Position numbers and translations under genes: made by a program
In this document: in pieces, positions 31,833 through 41,327 of the stretch
Position numbering within the stretch: position 1 is the stretch's first letter
Layout of the letters: each line of letters opens with the position of its first letter
The notes under the pieces: model-generated
What the model saw: the letters and a program-made list of their open reading frames with translations, nothing else
Told to the model about the DNA's origin: nothing
Databases searched by the model: none
Source: Variovorax paradoxus NBRC 15149
GTDB lineage: Bacteria; Pseudomonadota; Gammaproteobacteria; Burkholderiales; Burkholderiaceae_C
DNA length: 64,000 nt
Assembly (NCBI RefSeq): GCF_001591365.1
Contig: NZ_BCUT01000001.1
Location: 310,001-374,000, forward strand
Direction: 5' to 3'

Positions 31833-32461
31833 GTTTGATTCCGAAGAAGGGCACTGTCTATGTCGTCGACGACGACGAAGCCGTGCGAGATTCGCTGCAA
31901 TGGCTGCTCGAAGGCAAGGACTACCGGGTTCGCTGCTTCGATTCGGCCGAGTCCTTCCTCTCCCGATACGACCCGCGCGAAGTCGCCTGTCTGATCGTCG
32001 ACATCCGCATGGCCGGCATGACCGGCCTCGAACTGCAGGACCGGCTGATCGAACGGCGCTCCCCGCTGCCCATCGTGGTGATCACCGGCCACGGCGACGT
32101 GCCGATGGCGGTCGACAGCATGAAGAAGGGCGCGATGGATTTCATCCAGAAGCCGTTCAACGACGAGGAACTCGTCACGCTGGTCGAGCGCATGCTCGAG
32201 CACGCGCGCGGCGCCTTCACGCAGCACCAGCAGTCGGCCAGCCGCGATGCGCTGCTGTCCAAGCTCACCGGCCGCGAGGCCCAGGTGCTCGAGCGCATCG
32301 TCGCCGGCCGCCTGAACAAGCAGATTGCCGACGACCTGGGCATCAGCATCAAGACGGTCGAGGCGCACCGCGCCAACATCATGGAAAAGCTCAACGCCAA
32401 CACCGTGGCCGATCTGCTCAAGATCGCACTCGGGCAGGCGGCACCGGCCGCCAAGGCCTAG
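31829..32461 (+). CDS. FixJ/LuxR-type response regulator
   Basis: A 210-residue regulator with a receiver domain (residues 8-125; acidic pocket DDDEA, phosphorylated Asp58 in CLIVDIRMAG, Thr in VVITGHGDVPMAV, Lys in FIQKPF) and a LuxR-type helix-turn-helix (about 142-200, LTGREAQVLERIV, NKQIADDLGISIKTVEAHR). The GHGDVPMAV segment is typical of the FixJ/TtrR/TodT subgroup. It is cotranscribed with the PAS kinase and followed by a good terminator, so the pair is a closed two-gene unit. Target genes are unknown; the divergent aceE operon is one candidate. Confidence 0.95.
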   Translation: MSLIPKKGTVYVVDDDEAVRDSLQWLLEGKDYRVRCFDSAESFLSRYDPREVACLIVDIRMAGMTGLELQDRLIERRSPLPIVVITGHGDVPMAVDSMKKGAMDFIQKPFNDEELVTLVERMLEHARGAFTQHQQSASRDALLSKLTGREAQVLERIVAGRLNKQIADDLGISIKTVEAHRANIMEKLNANTVADLLKIALGQAAPAAKA

Positions 32462-32495
32462 AAGCTATCCGGCCGATAGCAATGAATGACTCCCA

Positions 32496-32518
32496 CGCCT
32501 GCGCAAGCGGGCGTTTTT
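32496..32518 (+). terminator. Intrinsic terminator after the response regulator
   Basis: CGCCTGC, a GCAA tetraloop and GCGGGCG form a 7-base stem with one G-T pair, followed by TTTTT. It lies 35 bases after the regulator stop and 20 bases before the folD start, separating the two-component operon from folD. Confidence 0.8.
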
Positions 32519-32537
32519 ACTTGGAAAATCGAAACCG

Positions 32538-33389
32538 ATGACCGCCCAACTGATCGACGGCAACGCCCTCGCCAAAACCATTCGCGCCGAGGTTGCCGGC
32601 CGCACCGCCGCACTGAAGGCCAAGGGCGTGGAGCCGGCCCTTTCCATCATCCTCGTGGGCAGCGACCCGGCCAGCCAGGTCTACACGAAGCACAAGGTCA
32701 ACGACAGCACCGAAACCGGCCTTGCGGCCACGCTCGAAACCTACCCCGCCGACATGAGCGAGGCCGCGCTGCTCGACCGCATCCGCGCCCTCAACGACGA
32801 TCCCAAGGTGCACGGCATCCTGGTCCAGCTGCCGCTGCCCAGGCACATGGACAGCCAGAAGGTCATCGAGACGATCTCGCCCGCCAAGGACGTGGACGGC
32901 TTCCACGTGGCCAGCGCCGGTGCGCTCATGACCGGCGCGCCGGGCTTCTGGCCCTGCACGCCCTACGGCTGCATGAAGATGCTCGAATCCATCGGCTACG
33001 ACCTGCGCGGCAAGCACGCGGTGGTCATCGGCCGCAGCAACATCGTCGGCAAGCCGATGGCCATGATGCTGCTCGCCAGGAGCGCGACCGTGACCATCTG
33101 CCACAGCGCCACGCAAGACCTGGCCGCCTTCACGCGCCAGGCCGACGTGATCGTTGCCGCGGTGGGCAAGCGCAACATCCTGACGGCCGGCATGGTGAAG
33201 CCCGGCGCGGTCGTGATCGACGTGGGCATGAACCGCAAGGAAGACGGCAAGCTCGCGGGCGACGTCGACTTCGACGGCGTCAAGGAAGTGGCCGGCTGGA
33301 TCACCCCCGTGCCCGGCGGCGTCGGCCCCATGACGCGCGCCATGCTTCTGGTCAACACCCTTGAAGCGGCCGAACGCGCCGCCAAGTGA
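32538..33389 (+). CDS. folD: Methylenetetrahydrofolate dehydrogenase/cyclohydrolase FolD
   Basis: A 283-residue bifunctional enzyme that converts 5,10-methylene-THF to 10-formyl-THF with NADP+. The catalytic segment VYTKHKVND carries the YxxxK pair (around residues 50-54). Other signatures are [43 protein letters not shown] and the C-terminal [14 protein letters not shown]. The length is standard. The prlC gene follows immediately on the same strand. An intrinsic terminator lies just upstream, so folD should have its own promoter in the very short gap or inside the regulator gene; I do not see a clear one. Confidence 0.97.
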   Translation: MTAQLIDGNALAKTIRAEVAGRTAALKAKGVEPALSIILVGSDPASQVYTKHKVNDSTETGLAATLETYPADMSEAALLDRIRALNDDPKVHGILVQLPLPRHMDSQKVIETISPAKDVDGFHVASAGALMTGAPGFWPCTPYGCMKMLESIGYDLRGKHAVVIGRSNIVGKPMAMMLLARSATVTICHSATQDLAAFTRQADVIVAAVGKRNILTAGMVKPGAVVIDVGMNRKEDGKLAGDVDFDGVKEVAGWITPVPGGVGPMTRAMLLVNTLEAAERAAK

Positions 33390-33394
33390 TCCAC

Positions 33395-35452
33395 ATGGCC
33401 ATGACGAACAACCCCCTCCTCGACTTCACCGATCTCCCGCTGTTCGACCGCATCAAGCCCGAACACGTTGCGCCCGCGGTCGACATCCTGCTGGCCGAAG
33501 CCGAGGCGGCGCTGCAGGCCGTGACGGCGGCCGACTTCCCCGCCGACTGGAATGCGATCTCCAAGGTGCTCGACGTGGCCTCCGAGCGCTTCAGCCGCGC
33601 CTGGGGCGCCGTCGGCCATCTCAACGCCGTGGCCGACACGCCGGAGCTGCGCGCCGCCTACAACGAGGCCATGCCGCGCGTGACCGCCTTCTGGACCCGC
33701 CTGGGTTCCGACGAGCGCCTCTATGCCAAGTACAAGGCCATCGACGTGGCCACCCTCAACCCCGAGCAGCGCCAGGCGCACAAGAATGCCGTGCGCAACT
33801 TCGTGCTGGGCGGTGCGGAACTGCAGGGCGAGGCGAAAAAGCGCTTTGCCGACATCCAGGAGCGCCAGGCCGAGCTGAGCCAGAAGTTCAGCGAGAACGC
33901 GCTCGATGCCACCGACGCCTTCTCGTACTACGCGGCGCTGGGCGAGCTCGGGGGCGTGCCCGAAGACGTGGTGAGCGCGGCCCGCGCAGCAGCCGAAGCC
34001 GAAGGCAAGCAGGGCTACAAGCTCACGCTCAAGATGCCCTGCTACCTGCCCGTGATGCAGTTCGCCAGGAGCAGCGCGCTGCGCGAAACGCTCTACCGCG
34101 CCTACGTCACCCGCGCCAGCGAGCTCGGCGATCCGGCCTTCGACAACACGGCCTTGATCAACGAGATCCTCGCGCTGCGCGAAGAAGAAGCAAAGCTGCT
34201 CGGCTACCGGAATTTCGGCGAGCTCTCGGTCGTGCCCAAGATGGCCGAGTCGCCCGAGCAGGTGATCAAGTTCCTGCGCGATCTCGCGGCCAAGGCCAAG
34301 CCCTACGGCGAACGCGACCTGGCCGACCTGCGCGCCTTTGCCGCGGAGCAGTTGGGCATCACCGATCCGCAGGCCTGGGACTGGAGCTACATCGGCGAGA
34401 AGCTCAAGGAAGCGCGCTACGCCTTCAGCGAGCAGGAGGTCAAGCAGTACTTCCCGGCGCCCAAGGTGATGGCCGGCCTGTTCAAGATCGTCGAGACGCT
34501 GTTCGAGGTTTCGATCCGCCGCGACAGCGCGCCCACCTGGCACCCGAGCGTCGAGGTCTACCGCATCGAGCGGGCCGGGCAGAAGGTCGGCCAGTTCTAC
34601 CTCGATCCTTCCGCCCGTGCCGCCAAGCGCGGCGGCGCCTGGATGGACGACGTGCGCGCGCGCTGGCTGCGCCCGGACGACGGCGTGCTGCAAACGCCCG
34701 TCGCGCAGCTCGTGTGCAACTTTGCGAGCGGTGTCGATGGCAAGCCGCCGCTGCTCACGCACGACGACGTGACCACGCTGTTCCATGAATTCGGCCACGG
34801 ACTGCACCACATGCTCACGCAGGTGAACGAGCGCGACGTCTCGGGCATCAGCGGCGTCGAATGGGACGCGGTCGAGCTGCCGAGCCAGTTCATGGAGAAC
34901 TTCTGCTGGGAGTGGGACGTGCTCAGGCACATGACGGCCCACGTCGACACCGGCGAGCCGCTGCCGCGCGCGCTGTTCGACAAGATGACCGCCGCCAAGA
35001 ACTTCCAGAGCGGCCTGCAGACGCTGCGCCAGATCGAGTTCTCGCTGTTCGACATGCTGCTGCACACCGAATACCAGGCCGCCGCCGCGCAGCCGGGCGG
35101 CGTGCTCGCGCTGCTGGGCAAGGTGCGCGCCGAAGTGGCCGTGATGCCCTCGCCTCCTTTCAGCCGCACGCCCAACACCTTCAGCCACATCTTCTCGGGC
35201 GGCTACGCGGCCGGCTACTACAGCTACAAGTGGGCCGAGGTGCTGAGCGCCGACGCCTATGCGGCCTTCGAGGAAACCGTGGGCGCCGACGGCCAGCCGA
35301 ACATCGAGACCGGCCGCAGGTACCGCCAGGCCATCCTCGAAGCCGGCGGGAGCCGCAGCGCCATGGATTCGTTCAAGGCCTTCCGCGGCCGCGAGCCCCA
35401 GCTTGATGCGCTGCTGCGACACCAGGGCATGGCGCAGACCCAGCCCGCTTGA
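33395..35452 (+). CDS. prlC: Oligopeptidase A (M3 family zinc peptidase)
   Basis: A 685-residue thimet-type oligopeptidase that degrades short peptides in the cytoplasm, including cleaved signal peptides. The zinc motif HEFGH lies at about residue 464 in TLFHEFGHGLHHML, and the third ligand Glu region follows in VEWDAVELPSQFMENF. The C-terminal HIFSGGYAAGYYSYKWAEVLSADAY-type block is conserved. The chosen start is the ATG 6 bases after the folD stop; an ATG two codons later and a GTG overlapping the folD stop are alternatives, and none has a strong ribosome-binding site, which suggests coupling to folD. Confidence 0.94.
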   Translation: MAMTNNPLLDFTDLPLFDRIKPEHVAPAVDILLAEAEAALQAVTAADFPADWNAISKVLDVASERFSRAWGAVGHLNAVADTPELRAAYNEAMPRVTAFWTRLGSDERLYAKYKAIDVATLNPEQRQAHKNAVRNFVLGGAELQGEAKKRFADIQERQAELSQKFSENALDATDAFSYYAALGELGGVPEDVVSAARAAAEAEGKQGYKLTLKMPCYLPVMQFARSSALRETLYRAYVTRASELGDPAFDNTALINEILALREEEAKLLGYRNFGELSVVPKMAESPEQVIKFLRDLAAKAKPYGERDLADLRAFAAEQLGITDPQAWDWSYIGEKLKEARYAFSEQEVKQYFPAPKVMAGLFKIVETLFEVSIRRDSAPTWHPSVEVYRIERAGQKVGQFYLDPSARAAKRGGAWMDDVRARWLRPDDGVLQTPVAQLVCNFASGVDGKPPLLTHDDVTTLFHEFGHGLHHMLTQVNERDVSGISGVEWDAVELPSQFMENFCWEWDVLRHMTAHVDTGEPLPRALFDKMTAAKNFQSGLQTLRQIEFSLFDMLLHTEYQAAAAQPGGVLALLGKVRAEVAVMPSPPFSRTPNTFSHIFSGGYAAGYYSYKWAEVLSADAYAAFEETVGADGQPNIETGRRYRQAILEAGGSRSAMDSFKAFRGREPQLDALLRHQGMAQTQPA

Positions 35453-35482
35453 TGCGGGCCTGAAGCTTGCGATACTCGGGCG

Positions 35483-36124
35483 ATGCATCCGACCCACAAG
35501 AAATCCTCCTTGCATCGCCTGTCCGGCGCCGCCCTGCTGCTCGTCGCCGCAGGCGCGATGGCCCAGCCGATCTACCGCAACGTCGACAAGAACGGCAAGG
35601 TCACCTTCTCGGACCGTGCGCCCACCGCGAGCACGGAACCGGCCGCGGCGCCGCAGGCCGGCATCACGGCTCCCGCCAATGCCGGGCTGCCCTACGAGCT
35701 GCGGCAAGTGGCGCAGCGCTACCCCGTGACGCTCTACAGCAGCGAGGAATGCGCGCCCTGCGGCACGGCCCGTTCGCTGCTCGTCACGCGCGGCATCCCC
35801 TTCGAGGAGCGCACCGTCAAGAGCAACCAGGACGTCGAGGCGCTGCAGCGCCTGAGCAACCAGTCCTCGCTGCCGCTGCTGACGATCGGCTCACAGCAGC
35901 TCAAGGGCTACTCGGACGCCGAATGGTCGCAATACCTCGACGCCGCGGGCTATCCGAAGAGCAACAGCCTGCCTGCCGGCTACCGCAATCCGCCGGCCCG
36001 GCCGCTGGTGGCGGCGCAGCCGGCGCCCGCTGCGCGCGAGCCCGCGCCCGTTGCCCAACCGGCGCCGGCCGCGCCCGCACCGAGCGGTCCGAGCCCGAGC
36101 AACCCCGCCGGCATCAAGTTCTGA
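35483..36124 (+). CDS. Exported DUF4124-glutaredoxin fusion protein
   Basis: A 213-residue exported protein. The signal peptide runs to GAMAQ (about residue 28). Next is a short DUF4124 domain (IYRNVDKNGKVTFSDRAP), then a glutaredoxin-like domain (about 72-155) with the CAPC redox motif in SSEECAPCGTARSLL and the cis-Pro loop SLPLLTIG. A Pro/Ala-rich tail of about 45 residues follows. It probably works in periplasmic thiol-disulfide handling. It sits 30 bases after prlC on the same strand. The redox partner is unknown. Confidence 0.82.
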   Translation: MHPTHKKSSLHRLSGAALLLVAAGAMAQPIYRNVDKNGKVTFSDRAPTASTEPAAAPQAGITAPANAGLPYELRQVAQRYPVTLYSSEECAPCGTARSLLVTRGIPFEERTVKSNQDVEALQRLSNQSSLPLLTIGSQQLKGYSDAEWSQYLDAAGYPKSNSLPAGYRNPPARPLVAAQPAPAAREPAPVAQPAPAAPAPSGPSPSNPAGIKF

Positions 36125-36130
36125 CCCGGC

Positions 36131-36156
36131 CGGCCGCCGGTCAGGGCTGGCGGCCG
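36131..36156. terminator. Hairpin between convergent genes
   Basis: CGGCCGCC and GGCGGCCG form a perfect 8-base stem around a 10-base loop in the 39-base space between the glutaredoxin fusion gene and rpiA. No U-tract follows on either strand, so termination would be weak or Rho-assisted. Confidence 0.4.
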
Positions 36157-36163
36157 TTGGTCC

Positions 36164-36895
36164 TCAGTCGAACTGCATCGTTCGCACGCCCGCGGGCGTG
36201 CCCAGCAGGCACACGTCGGCCTTCTGATGGGCAAACACGCCGACCGTGACCACGCCGGGCCACTGGCTCACCTCGGATTCGAAGGCGAGCGGATCGCTGA
36301 TCCGCAGCCCCGTCACGTCGACGATGTGCTGGCCGTTGTCGGTCACGAGCGGCAATCCGTCCTTCTCGCGCACCTGTGCGATGCCGCCCATGGCCTCGAA
36401 CTGCCGCATCACGCGGCGCGCCGCCATCGGAATCACCTCCACCGGCAGCGGAAAGGCGCCGAGTGTATCGACCAGCTTGGACGCATCGGCGATGCAGACG
36501 AAGCGCCGCGACTGCGCCGCCACGATCTTCTCGCGCGTGAGCGCTGCGCCGCCGCCCTTCACCATGAAACCGCGGGGGTCGATCTCGTCGGCGCCGTCGA
36601 TGTAGACGCCGAGTTCGTCGACCTCGTTGCTGTCGAACACCGGGATGCCCAGGGCGCGCAGGCGCTCGGTCGAGGCCACCGAGCTGGACACCGCGCCCTT
36701 GATCTGGTCCTTGATGGTGGCCAGCGCGTCGATGAACTTGTTCACCGTGGAGCCCGTGCCCACGCCGACGATTTCACCCTTGGCCACGTAGGCCAGCGCG
36801 GCGCGGCCGACCTGCGCCTTGAGTTCGTCCTGGGTGATGGCGCCCGCGCCGTTCGCGGCGCCGTCGGCGGAAGATGGGGAAACGGGTGCAGTCAT
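36164..36895 (-). CDS. rpiA: Ribose-5-phosphate isomerase A
   Basis: A 243-residue enzyme that interconverts ribose-5-phosphate and ribulose-5-phosphate in the pentose phosphate pathway. Signatures are [15 protein letters not shown] (phosphate loop), [18 protein letters not shown] and [14 protein letters not shown], with the catalytic Asp, Glu and Lys. The start is set at the ATG with AAGGAT nine bases upstream; an ATG 21 bases further out has no such site. The N-terminal 20 residues are Ser/Ala/Gly rich and probably disordered. It is divergent from pyrD. Confidence 0.96.
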   Translation of the reverse strand: MTAPVSPSSADGAANGAGAITQDELKAQVGRAALAYVAKGEIVGVGTGSTVNKFIDALATIKDQIKGAVSSSVASTERLRALGIPVFDSNEVDELGVYIDGADEIDPRGFMVKGGGAALTREKIVAAQSRRFVCIADASKLVDTLGAFPLPVEVIPMAARRVMRQFEAMGGIAQVREKDGLPLVTDNGQHIVDVTGLRISDPLAFESEVSQWPGVVTVGVFAHQKADVCLLGTPAGVRTMQFD

Positions 36896-36935
36896 CGCGG
36901 AGAATCCTTGGCTCATTGAAGTCGAGAATTATCCG

Positions 36936-38012
36936 ATGCCCCTGCTCCCCTCTTCGCTCTACGGCCTGGCCCGGCCCTTTCTGTTCGGCTTCGACCCGGA
37001 GCATGCCCACGAACTCACGCTCGACGGGCTGGCCCGCACGCAGAACACGCCGCTGGCCTGCGCCTACGCCGCGCCGCGCGTCGATGATCCGGTCACGCTG
37101 GCGGGGCTGGAATTTCCCAACCGCGTGGGCCTGGCCGCCGGCCTCGACAAGAACGCCCGCTGCATCGACGCCTTTGCCGCCATGGGTTTCGGCTTCGTCG
37201 AAGTCGGCACGGTCACGCCCAAGGCGCAGCCGGGCAACCCCAAGCCGCGCATGTTCCGCCTGCCCCAGCGCGACGCGCTCATCAACCGGCTCGGGTTCAA
37301 CAACGAAGGGCTCGATGCCTTTCTTGCCAACGTGCAGAAGGCGCGCTTCCGCAGGAGCGGCAGCGGCGGCAGGAAGCCGATGCTGCTCGGGCTCAACATC
37401 GGAAAGAACGCCGCCACGCCCATCGAGAAGGCGGTGGACGACTACCTGGCCTGCCTGGACGGCGTGTACCCGCATGCCGACTACGTGACCATCAACATCT
37501 CGAGTCCCAACACCGCCAACCTGCGGACGCTGCAGAGCGACGAGGCACTCGATGCGCTGCTGGGCGCCATCGCCGAGCGCCGCCATGCGCTGGCCGAGCG
37601 CAGCCATCGGCGCGTGCCGCTGTTCGTGAAGATCGCCCCCGACCTGGACGAGGGCCAGGTCGCCGTGATCGCCGCCACGTTGCAGCGCCATGGCATGGAC
37701 GGCGTGATCGCCACCAACACCACGCTGGCGCGCGATGCGGTTGCCGGCCTGCCGCATGCCAACGAAGCAGGCGGGCTCTCGGGCGCCCCCGTGCGCGAGG
37801 CGAGCAACCGCGTGGTCTCGCAACTGCGCGCGGCGCTGGGGCCGGCTTTTCCGATCATCGGGGTGGGAGGCATCCTGAGCGCGGCCGATGCCAGGGCCAA
37901 GATTGCCGCGGGCGCGGACGTGGTGCAGATCTACACCGGCCTCATCTACCGCGGCCCGGCGCTGGTGCGCGAAGCGGCGCAGGCATTGCTGCAAGGCCGC
38001 AGCGCCGCCTGA
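36936..38012 (+). CDS. pyrD: Dihydroorotate dehydrogenase (quinone), class 2
   Basis: A 358-residue membrane-associated FMN enzyme that oxidises dihydroorotate to orotate in pyrimidine synthesis and reduces ubiquinone. The class 2 N-terminal helix ([22 protein letters not shown]) docks to the membrane. Conserved parts are [44 protein letters not shown], the catalytic Ser in [29 protein letters not shown], and the C-terminal IIGVGGI and [13 protein letters not shown]. The frame is open upstream, but the ATG here gives the standard class 2 N-terminus. Confidence 0.97.
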   Translation: MPLLPSSLYGLARPFLFGFDPEHAHELTLDGLARTQNTPLACAYAAPRVDDPVTLAGLEFPNRVGLAAGLDKNARCIDAFAAMGFGFVEVGTVTPKAQPGNPKPRMFRLPQRDALINRLGFNNEGLDAFLANVQKARFRRSGSGGRKPMLLGLNIGKNAATPIEKAVDDYLACLDGVYPHADYVTINISSPNTANLRTLQSDEALDALLGAIAERRHALAERSHRRVPLFVKIAPDLDEGQVAVIAATLQRHGMDGVIATNTTLARDAVAGLPHANEAGGLSGAPVREASNRVVSQLRAALGPAFPIIGVGGILSAADARAKIAAGADVVQIYTGLIYRGPALVREAAQALLQGRSAA

Positions 38013-38033
38013 GCCTCCGCGCTTTTCTCTTTC

Positions 38034-38756
38034 TCAGCGCATGCGCCAGAGCACTGGCGCAATGAACGCAGCCCAGCGCAGCAGTCGCTTGGGACGGATC
38101 ACCACCACGGCCACCGCAGCGGCGACGCCGGTGGCCACGGGGTGCTCCCGCGCAATGCGCAATGCCGCCGCTGCCGCCGATTCGTCGGCCGGCGGTGCCT
38201 CGGAGGAAGCAGCCGTTGCGCCGGCGGGCCGCGCCGGGCCTGCGCCCTGCATGGTGGCAATGCGTTCGCGCTGGCGATCCATGCGGGCGAGCAGTTCCTC
38301 GCGCGTGGCGGGCCGCCGGGGGCGCGGCGCCTCTTCGTCCTGGTCGGGATCCTTGCCGAGGCCGAAGCTGTCCTGCACCCAGGCCCAGTCGCGTTCGAAT
38401 TCGCGGCGTGCCGGCATGAAGCTGCTGGAGGCATTGCGAAGGGTCAGGAACAGCCCCAGCGCCGCGCCCAGCCAGAGCAGGACCCACACGCCGGCCACCG
38501 ACCACGCCGCCGCGATGCGGTGCGGCGTTTCCCAGAAATGCACCACCACCGCCATCGACAGCAAGGCCACCGCCACCGTGGTCAGGCCGAGCACGGCCAC
38601 CACCAGCACCAGCATCAGCTTGAGGCGCTGCTTCTCGTCCTCCCACGCCATGCGCAGGAGCTGCACGCGGTCTTCGGCCGCCAGCGCACCTTCGGCCGCA
38701 GCGATCCGCAGCCGCCGCAAACGGGCATCGAGCCCGAACAGGGACAGCAATCTCAT
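38034..38756 (-). CDS. Phage holin-family / YqjE-like membrane protein
   Basis: A 240-residue inner-membrane protein with two adjacent transmembrane helices (about residues 47-72, LMLVLVVAVLGLTTVAVALLSM, and 85-108, WSVAGVWVLLWLGAALGLFL). This is the Phage_holin_3_6 (YqjE) family layout. A charged middle part follows, then a C-terminal YqjK-like segment (REHPVATGVAAAVAVVVIRPKRLLRW). It appears to fuse what are separate yqjE and yqjK genes in Escherichia coli. It follows a YqjD-like gene after 51 bases, as in the yqjCDEK cluster, which is linked to stationary-phase membrane association. Confidence 0.78.
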   Translation of the reverse strand: MRLLSLFGLDARLRRLRIAAAEGALAAEDRVQLLRMAWEDEKQRLKLMLVLVVAVLGLTTVAVALLSMAVVVHFWETPHRIAAAWSVAGVWVLLWLGAALGLFLTLRNASSSFMPARREFERDWAWVQDSFGLGKDPDQDEEAPRPRRPATREELLARMDRQRERIATMQGAGPARPAGATAASSEAPPADESAAAAALRIAREHPVATGVAAAVAVVVIRPKRLLRWAAFIAPVLWRMR

Positions 38757-38807
38757 GCGCCGACTCCGGCTCGGCGAGGAACGGCGCGGCGGCGGCTTGC
38801 GTTCAGG

Positions 38808-39104
38808 TCAGCGGCGGCCAAGCAGCAGGCCCACCAGCACGCCGACAGCCAGCGCGGCGCCGGCGATCTGCCACGGTTCGTCGTGGGCGTAGGCGTTGGC
38901 GGAGTTGGCCGCTTCGCGGGCCTTCTTGGCGGCCAGCTTGCTCTTTTCCGCGGCAAGTTCGCGCGCAATGGCGAGCTTGGTGTCGATGCGCTGGCGCAGC
39001 GCCTTGATGTGGGGAACCGAATCCAGGTCCTTGCTGGCCAGCACGCCGCGCACGTCGCTCGCGATGTCTTCGGCTGCCGCTTCGATATTGTTGGATGCAC
39101 TCAT
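38808..39104 (-). CDS. YqjD/ElaB-like DUF883 membrane-anchored protein
   Basis: A 98-residue DUF883 protein. It has a long helical N-terminal part (residues 5-70, rich in Ala, Glu, Lys) and a C-terminal transmembrane helix in PWQIAGAALAVGVLVGLLLGRR ending in Arg-Arg. Relatives YqjD and ElaB anchor at the membrane by the C-terminus and bind ribosomes in stationary phase. CGGAGGAAA lies just before the ATG and fixes this start. It is paired with the YqjE/YqjK-like gene downstream. Confidence 0.85.
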   Translation of the reverse strand: MSASNNIEAAAEDIASDVRGVLASKDLDSVPHIKALRQRIDTKLAIARELAAEKSKLAAKKAREAANSANAYAHDEPWQIAGAALAVGVLVGLLLGRR

Positions 39105-39253
39105 TGGAAACTTTCCTCCGTGATGACACCGGCACCGCGCCGGCGGCTTCACGCCAGCAAATGGCGTGGTGTCATGTTACAGGCACAAAAGCCCCTCATG
39201 CACAGCAGTTATGCAGACTTCTGCACGCGATGGCCCTTGCATTGCGTCCGCTG

Positions 39254-40357
39254 TCACCCCGCCGCGAGCATGCGCTCGACGTGCCGCCCGATCGCCAGGC
39301 TGCTCGTGAGCCCGGGCGACTCGATGCCGAAGAGATTGACCAGCCCGCGCACGCCGTGCGATTCGGGTCCGTCGATCATGAAGTCGCGCGCCGGCTCGTC
39401 CGGGCCCGAGATCTTGGGCCGCATGCCCGCGTAGCCCGGAATCAGCGCCCCGTCGGGCAAGGCAGGCCAGTACTTGCGCACCTCGGCGTAGAAGCCATGG
39501 CCGCGCGCCGGGTCCACCACCAGATCGTCGGCCGATTGCACCCATTGCACGTCGGGCCCGAACTTGGCTTGCCCGCCCAGGTCGATCGTCAGGTGCACAC
39601 CCAGTCCGCCGGGTTCGGGCACCGGATAGACGAGGCGGCTGAAAGGTGCGCGGCCCGACAGCGTGAAATAGCTGCCCTTGGCAAAGTAGGCGGTGGGCAT
39701 GGCCGCCGGCGGCAGGCCTTCGAAGCGGCGGGCCAGCTCGGGCGCGAGCAGGCCGGCTGCATTGACCACGGTGTTGCAGCGCAGCGCCGTTCCGTCTTCA
39801 GCTACCAGGACGATAGCGTCCCGGCCGCATTCCGCACGGGCGATGGGCGATTTCAGCGCCAGCATGCCGCCCGCGTTCTCCAGGTCACCGAGCAGGCTCA
39901 GCATCAAGGCATGGCTGTCGACGATGCCGGTGCTCGGCGAATGCAATGCCGCCACGCAGTGGAGCTGCGGCTCCATGGCCATGGCCTGCTGCGCAGTCAG
40001 CAGCACGAGGTCGCCAACACCGTTGGCGGCCGCCTTGGCACGGATGACTTCCAGCTGGGCCACCTGCTCGGCCGAAGTCGCGACGATCAACTTGCCGCAG
40101 CGCCGGTGGGGCACGCCGCGCTCTGCTGCGTAGGCGTAGAGCGCCTCCTTGCCCTCGACACAAAGCCTGGCCTTGAGCGAGCCCTGCGGGTAGTAGATGC
40201 CCGCATGAATCACCTCGCTGTTGCGTGAACTGGTGCCGGTGCCTATGGCACCTTCGGCTTCCAGCACCACCACCTCCCGGCCCGCGAGCGCCAAGGCGCG
40301 CGCCACTGCCAGTCCCACCACACCACCGCCGATGACGGCGCAATCGAGTTCATCCAT
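39254..40357 (-). CDS. L-2-hydroxyglutarate oxidase-like FAD oxidoreductase
   Basis: A 367-residue DAO-family flavoprotein. The FAD fingerprint is [17 protein letters not shown] (from residue 10). The segments [44 protein letters not shown] and the C-terminal [19 protein letters not shown] match LhgO/YgaF and its relatives, which oxidise L-2-hydroxyglutarate to 2-oxoglutarate and pass electrons to quinone. A glycerol-3-phosphate dehydrogenase-like role is less likely. It stands alone between the DUF883 gene and the small proline-rich gene. Confidence 0.82.
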   Translation of the reverse strand: MDELDCAVIGGGVVGLAVARALALAGREVVVLEAEGAIGTGTSSRNSEVIHAGIYYPQGSLKARLCVEGKEALYAYAAERGVPHRRCGKLIVATSAEQVAQLEVIRAKAAANGVGDLVLLTAQQAMAMEPQLHCVAALHSPSTGIVDSHALMLSLLGDLENAGGMLALKSPIARAECGRDAIVLVAEDGTALRCNTVVNAAGLLAPELARRFEGLPPAAMPTAYFAKGSYFTLSGRAPFSRLVYPVPEPGGLGVHLTIDLGGQAKFGPDVQWVQSADDLVVDPARGHGFYAEVRKYWPALPDGALIPGYAGMRPKISGPDEPARDFMIDGPESHGVRGLVNLFGIESPGLTSSLAIGRHVERMLAAG

Positions 40358-40392
40358 CGTGCGAGCTTATCGCGGCTCGCGGGCGGATTTCT

Positions 40393-40515
40393 TCAGGACG
40401 TGGTGGGGGGCGGCTCGGGATCCGTCGGCTCGTCGGGCGGCGTGCTCGGCCCTTCGTCGGGCTCCACGGGCAGATCCGGCGTGATGGGGGGCGGAAGGTC
40501 GGGATGGGTGGCCAT
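40393..40515 (-). CDS. Small proline-rich protein (40 residues)
   Basis: A short protein, MATHPDLPPPITPDL followed by repeated Pro/Glu/Asp/Thr units (VEPDEGPSTPPDEP, TDPEPPPTTS). Thirteen or more prolines and many acids mean it is unfolded. AAGGAGA stands 8 bases upstream of the ATG, which is strong support for translation. Short acidic Pro-rich proteins of this kind recur in Proteobacteria, but I know no function. It ends 36 bases upstream of the FAD oxidoreductase start codon on the same strand. Confidence 0.55.
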   Translation of the reverse strand: MATHPDLPPPITPDLPVEPDEGPSTPPDEPTDPEPPPTTS

Positions 40516-40724
40516 GGCGGAACTCTCCTTTGCCTTTTTTCTAAGCTGCTGCAGCGCACCTTCAGCCAGCACAGGGCGGCAATCGGCGTCAGCGCGAGCC
40601 GACAGTTTCTTGAACCAGGCCACCCCAACGAGGGCTTGACCAGCGATGTACGACGAAACGGTACGCTTCCGGATCGAAGACAGATGTGATGTACTTTGAC
40701 GCGTCGTTCCACAGGGAGAGAGAT

Positions 40725-41327
40725 ATGTCGACCATCGACGCGAACGGGATGCTCATCGATCCCAGAGTGATCTCCAGACGCTCATCCGGCATCGAACACG
40801 GCGCCCTGCCCAAGGTGCTGGCCATCGTCGTCCATCAAACAGACTCATCGACCGCCGAGTCCAGTCTCAACAGCTACGGAGATGGTGGCAATGGCGCCCA
40901 TTTCCTCATCGACAAGAATGGCCAGATCTATCAAACGGCCAGTCTGCACTCGCGCTGCTACCACGTCGGCAAATTGATCAAGTCGAAGTGCCTGACCGTC
41001 AACAAGAACACGTGCGACACGGCAGCCATGGCCAAGATGCTGGCAATGTCGTGGATTCAGCAGATCAACGCACTGGATGCGCATGAACGCGCCAAGTCGT
41101 ATCCGGACCGGTACCCGGTCAACAGCGAGGCCATCGGCATCGAGCTCGTGGGACTGCACATCGACGAGAAGACCTATGAAGCGGTGACGGCTGCGCAGAA
41201 CACGGCGCTGCAATGGCTCATCGACGAGCTGTATGCCCAGTTCAACCTGAAGCCCGCCGATGTCTACAGACACCCGACGGTTTCATACAAAAATCCGGGC
41301 GAAGCGAGCTCGGCGATATGGAAATGA
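40725..41327 (+). CDS. N-acetylmuramoyl-L-alanine amidase (Amidase_2/PGRP), likely secreted effector
   Basis: A 200-residue Amidase_2-fold protein without a signal peptide. Zinc and catalytic residues can be placed: His37 in AIVVHQTDSS, His80 in RCYHVGK, Glu140 in IGIELVG, His183 in VYRHPTVSYKNPGE. Such cytosolic amidases preceded by the motif ALPKVLAIVVHQTDSS are found as type VI secretion peptidoglycan effectors. It is followed, with a 4-base overlap, by a small lipoprotein that would act in the periplasm, where an amidase effector must be neutralised. GGGAGAGAG upstream fixes this ATG over one 39 bases earlier. Its codon choice looks less GC-rich than the neighbours. A housekeeping amidase is the alternative. 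Confidence 0.82.
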   Translation: MSTIDANGMLIDPRVISRRSSGIEHGALPKVLAIVVHQTDSSTAESSLNSYGDGGNGAHFLIDKNGQIYQTASLHSRCYHVGKLIKSKCLTVNKNTCDTAAMAKMLAMSWIQQINALDAHERAKSYPDRYPVNSEAIGIELVGLHIDEKTYEAVTAAQNTALQWLIDELYAQFNLKPADVYRHPTVSYKNPGEASSAIWK

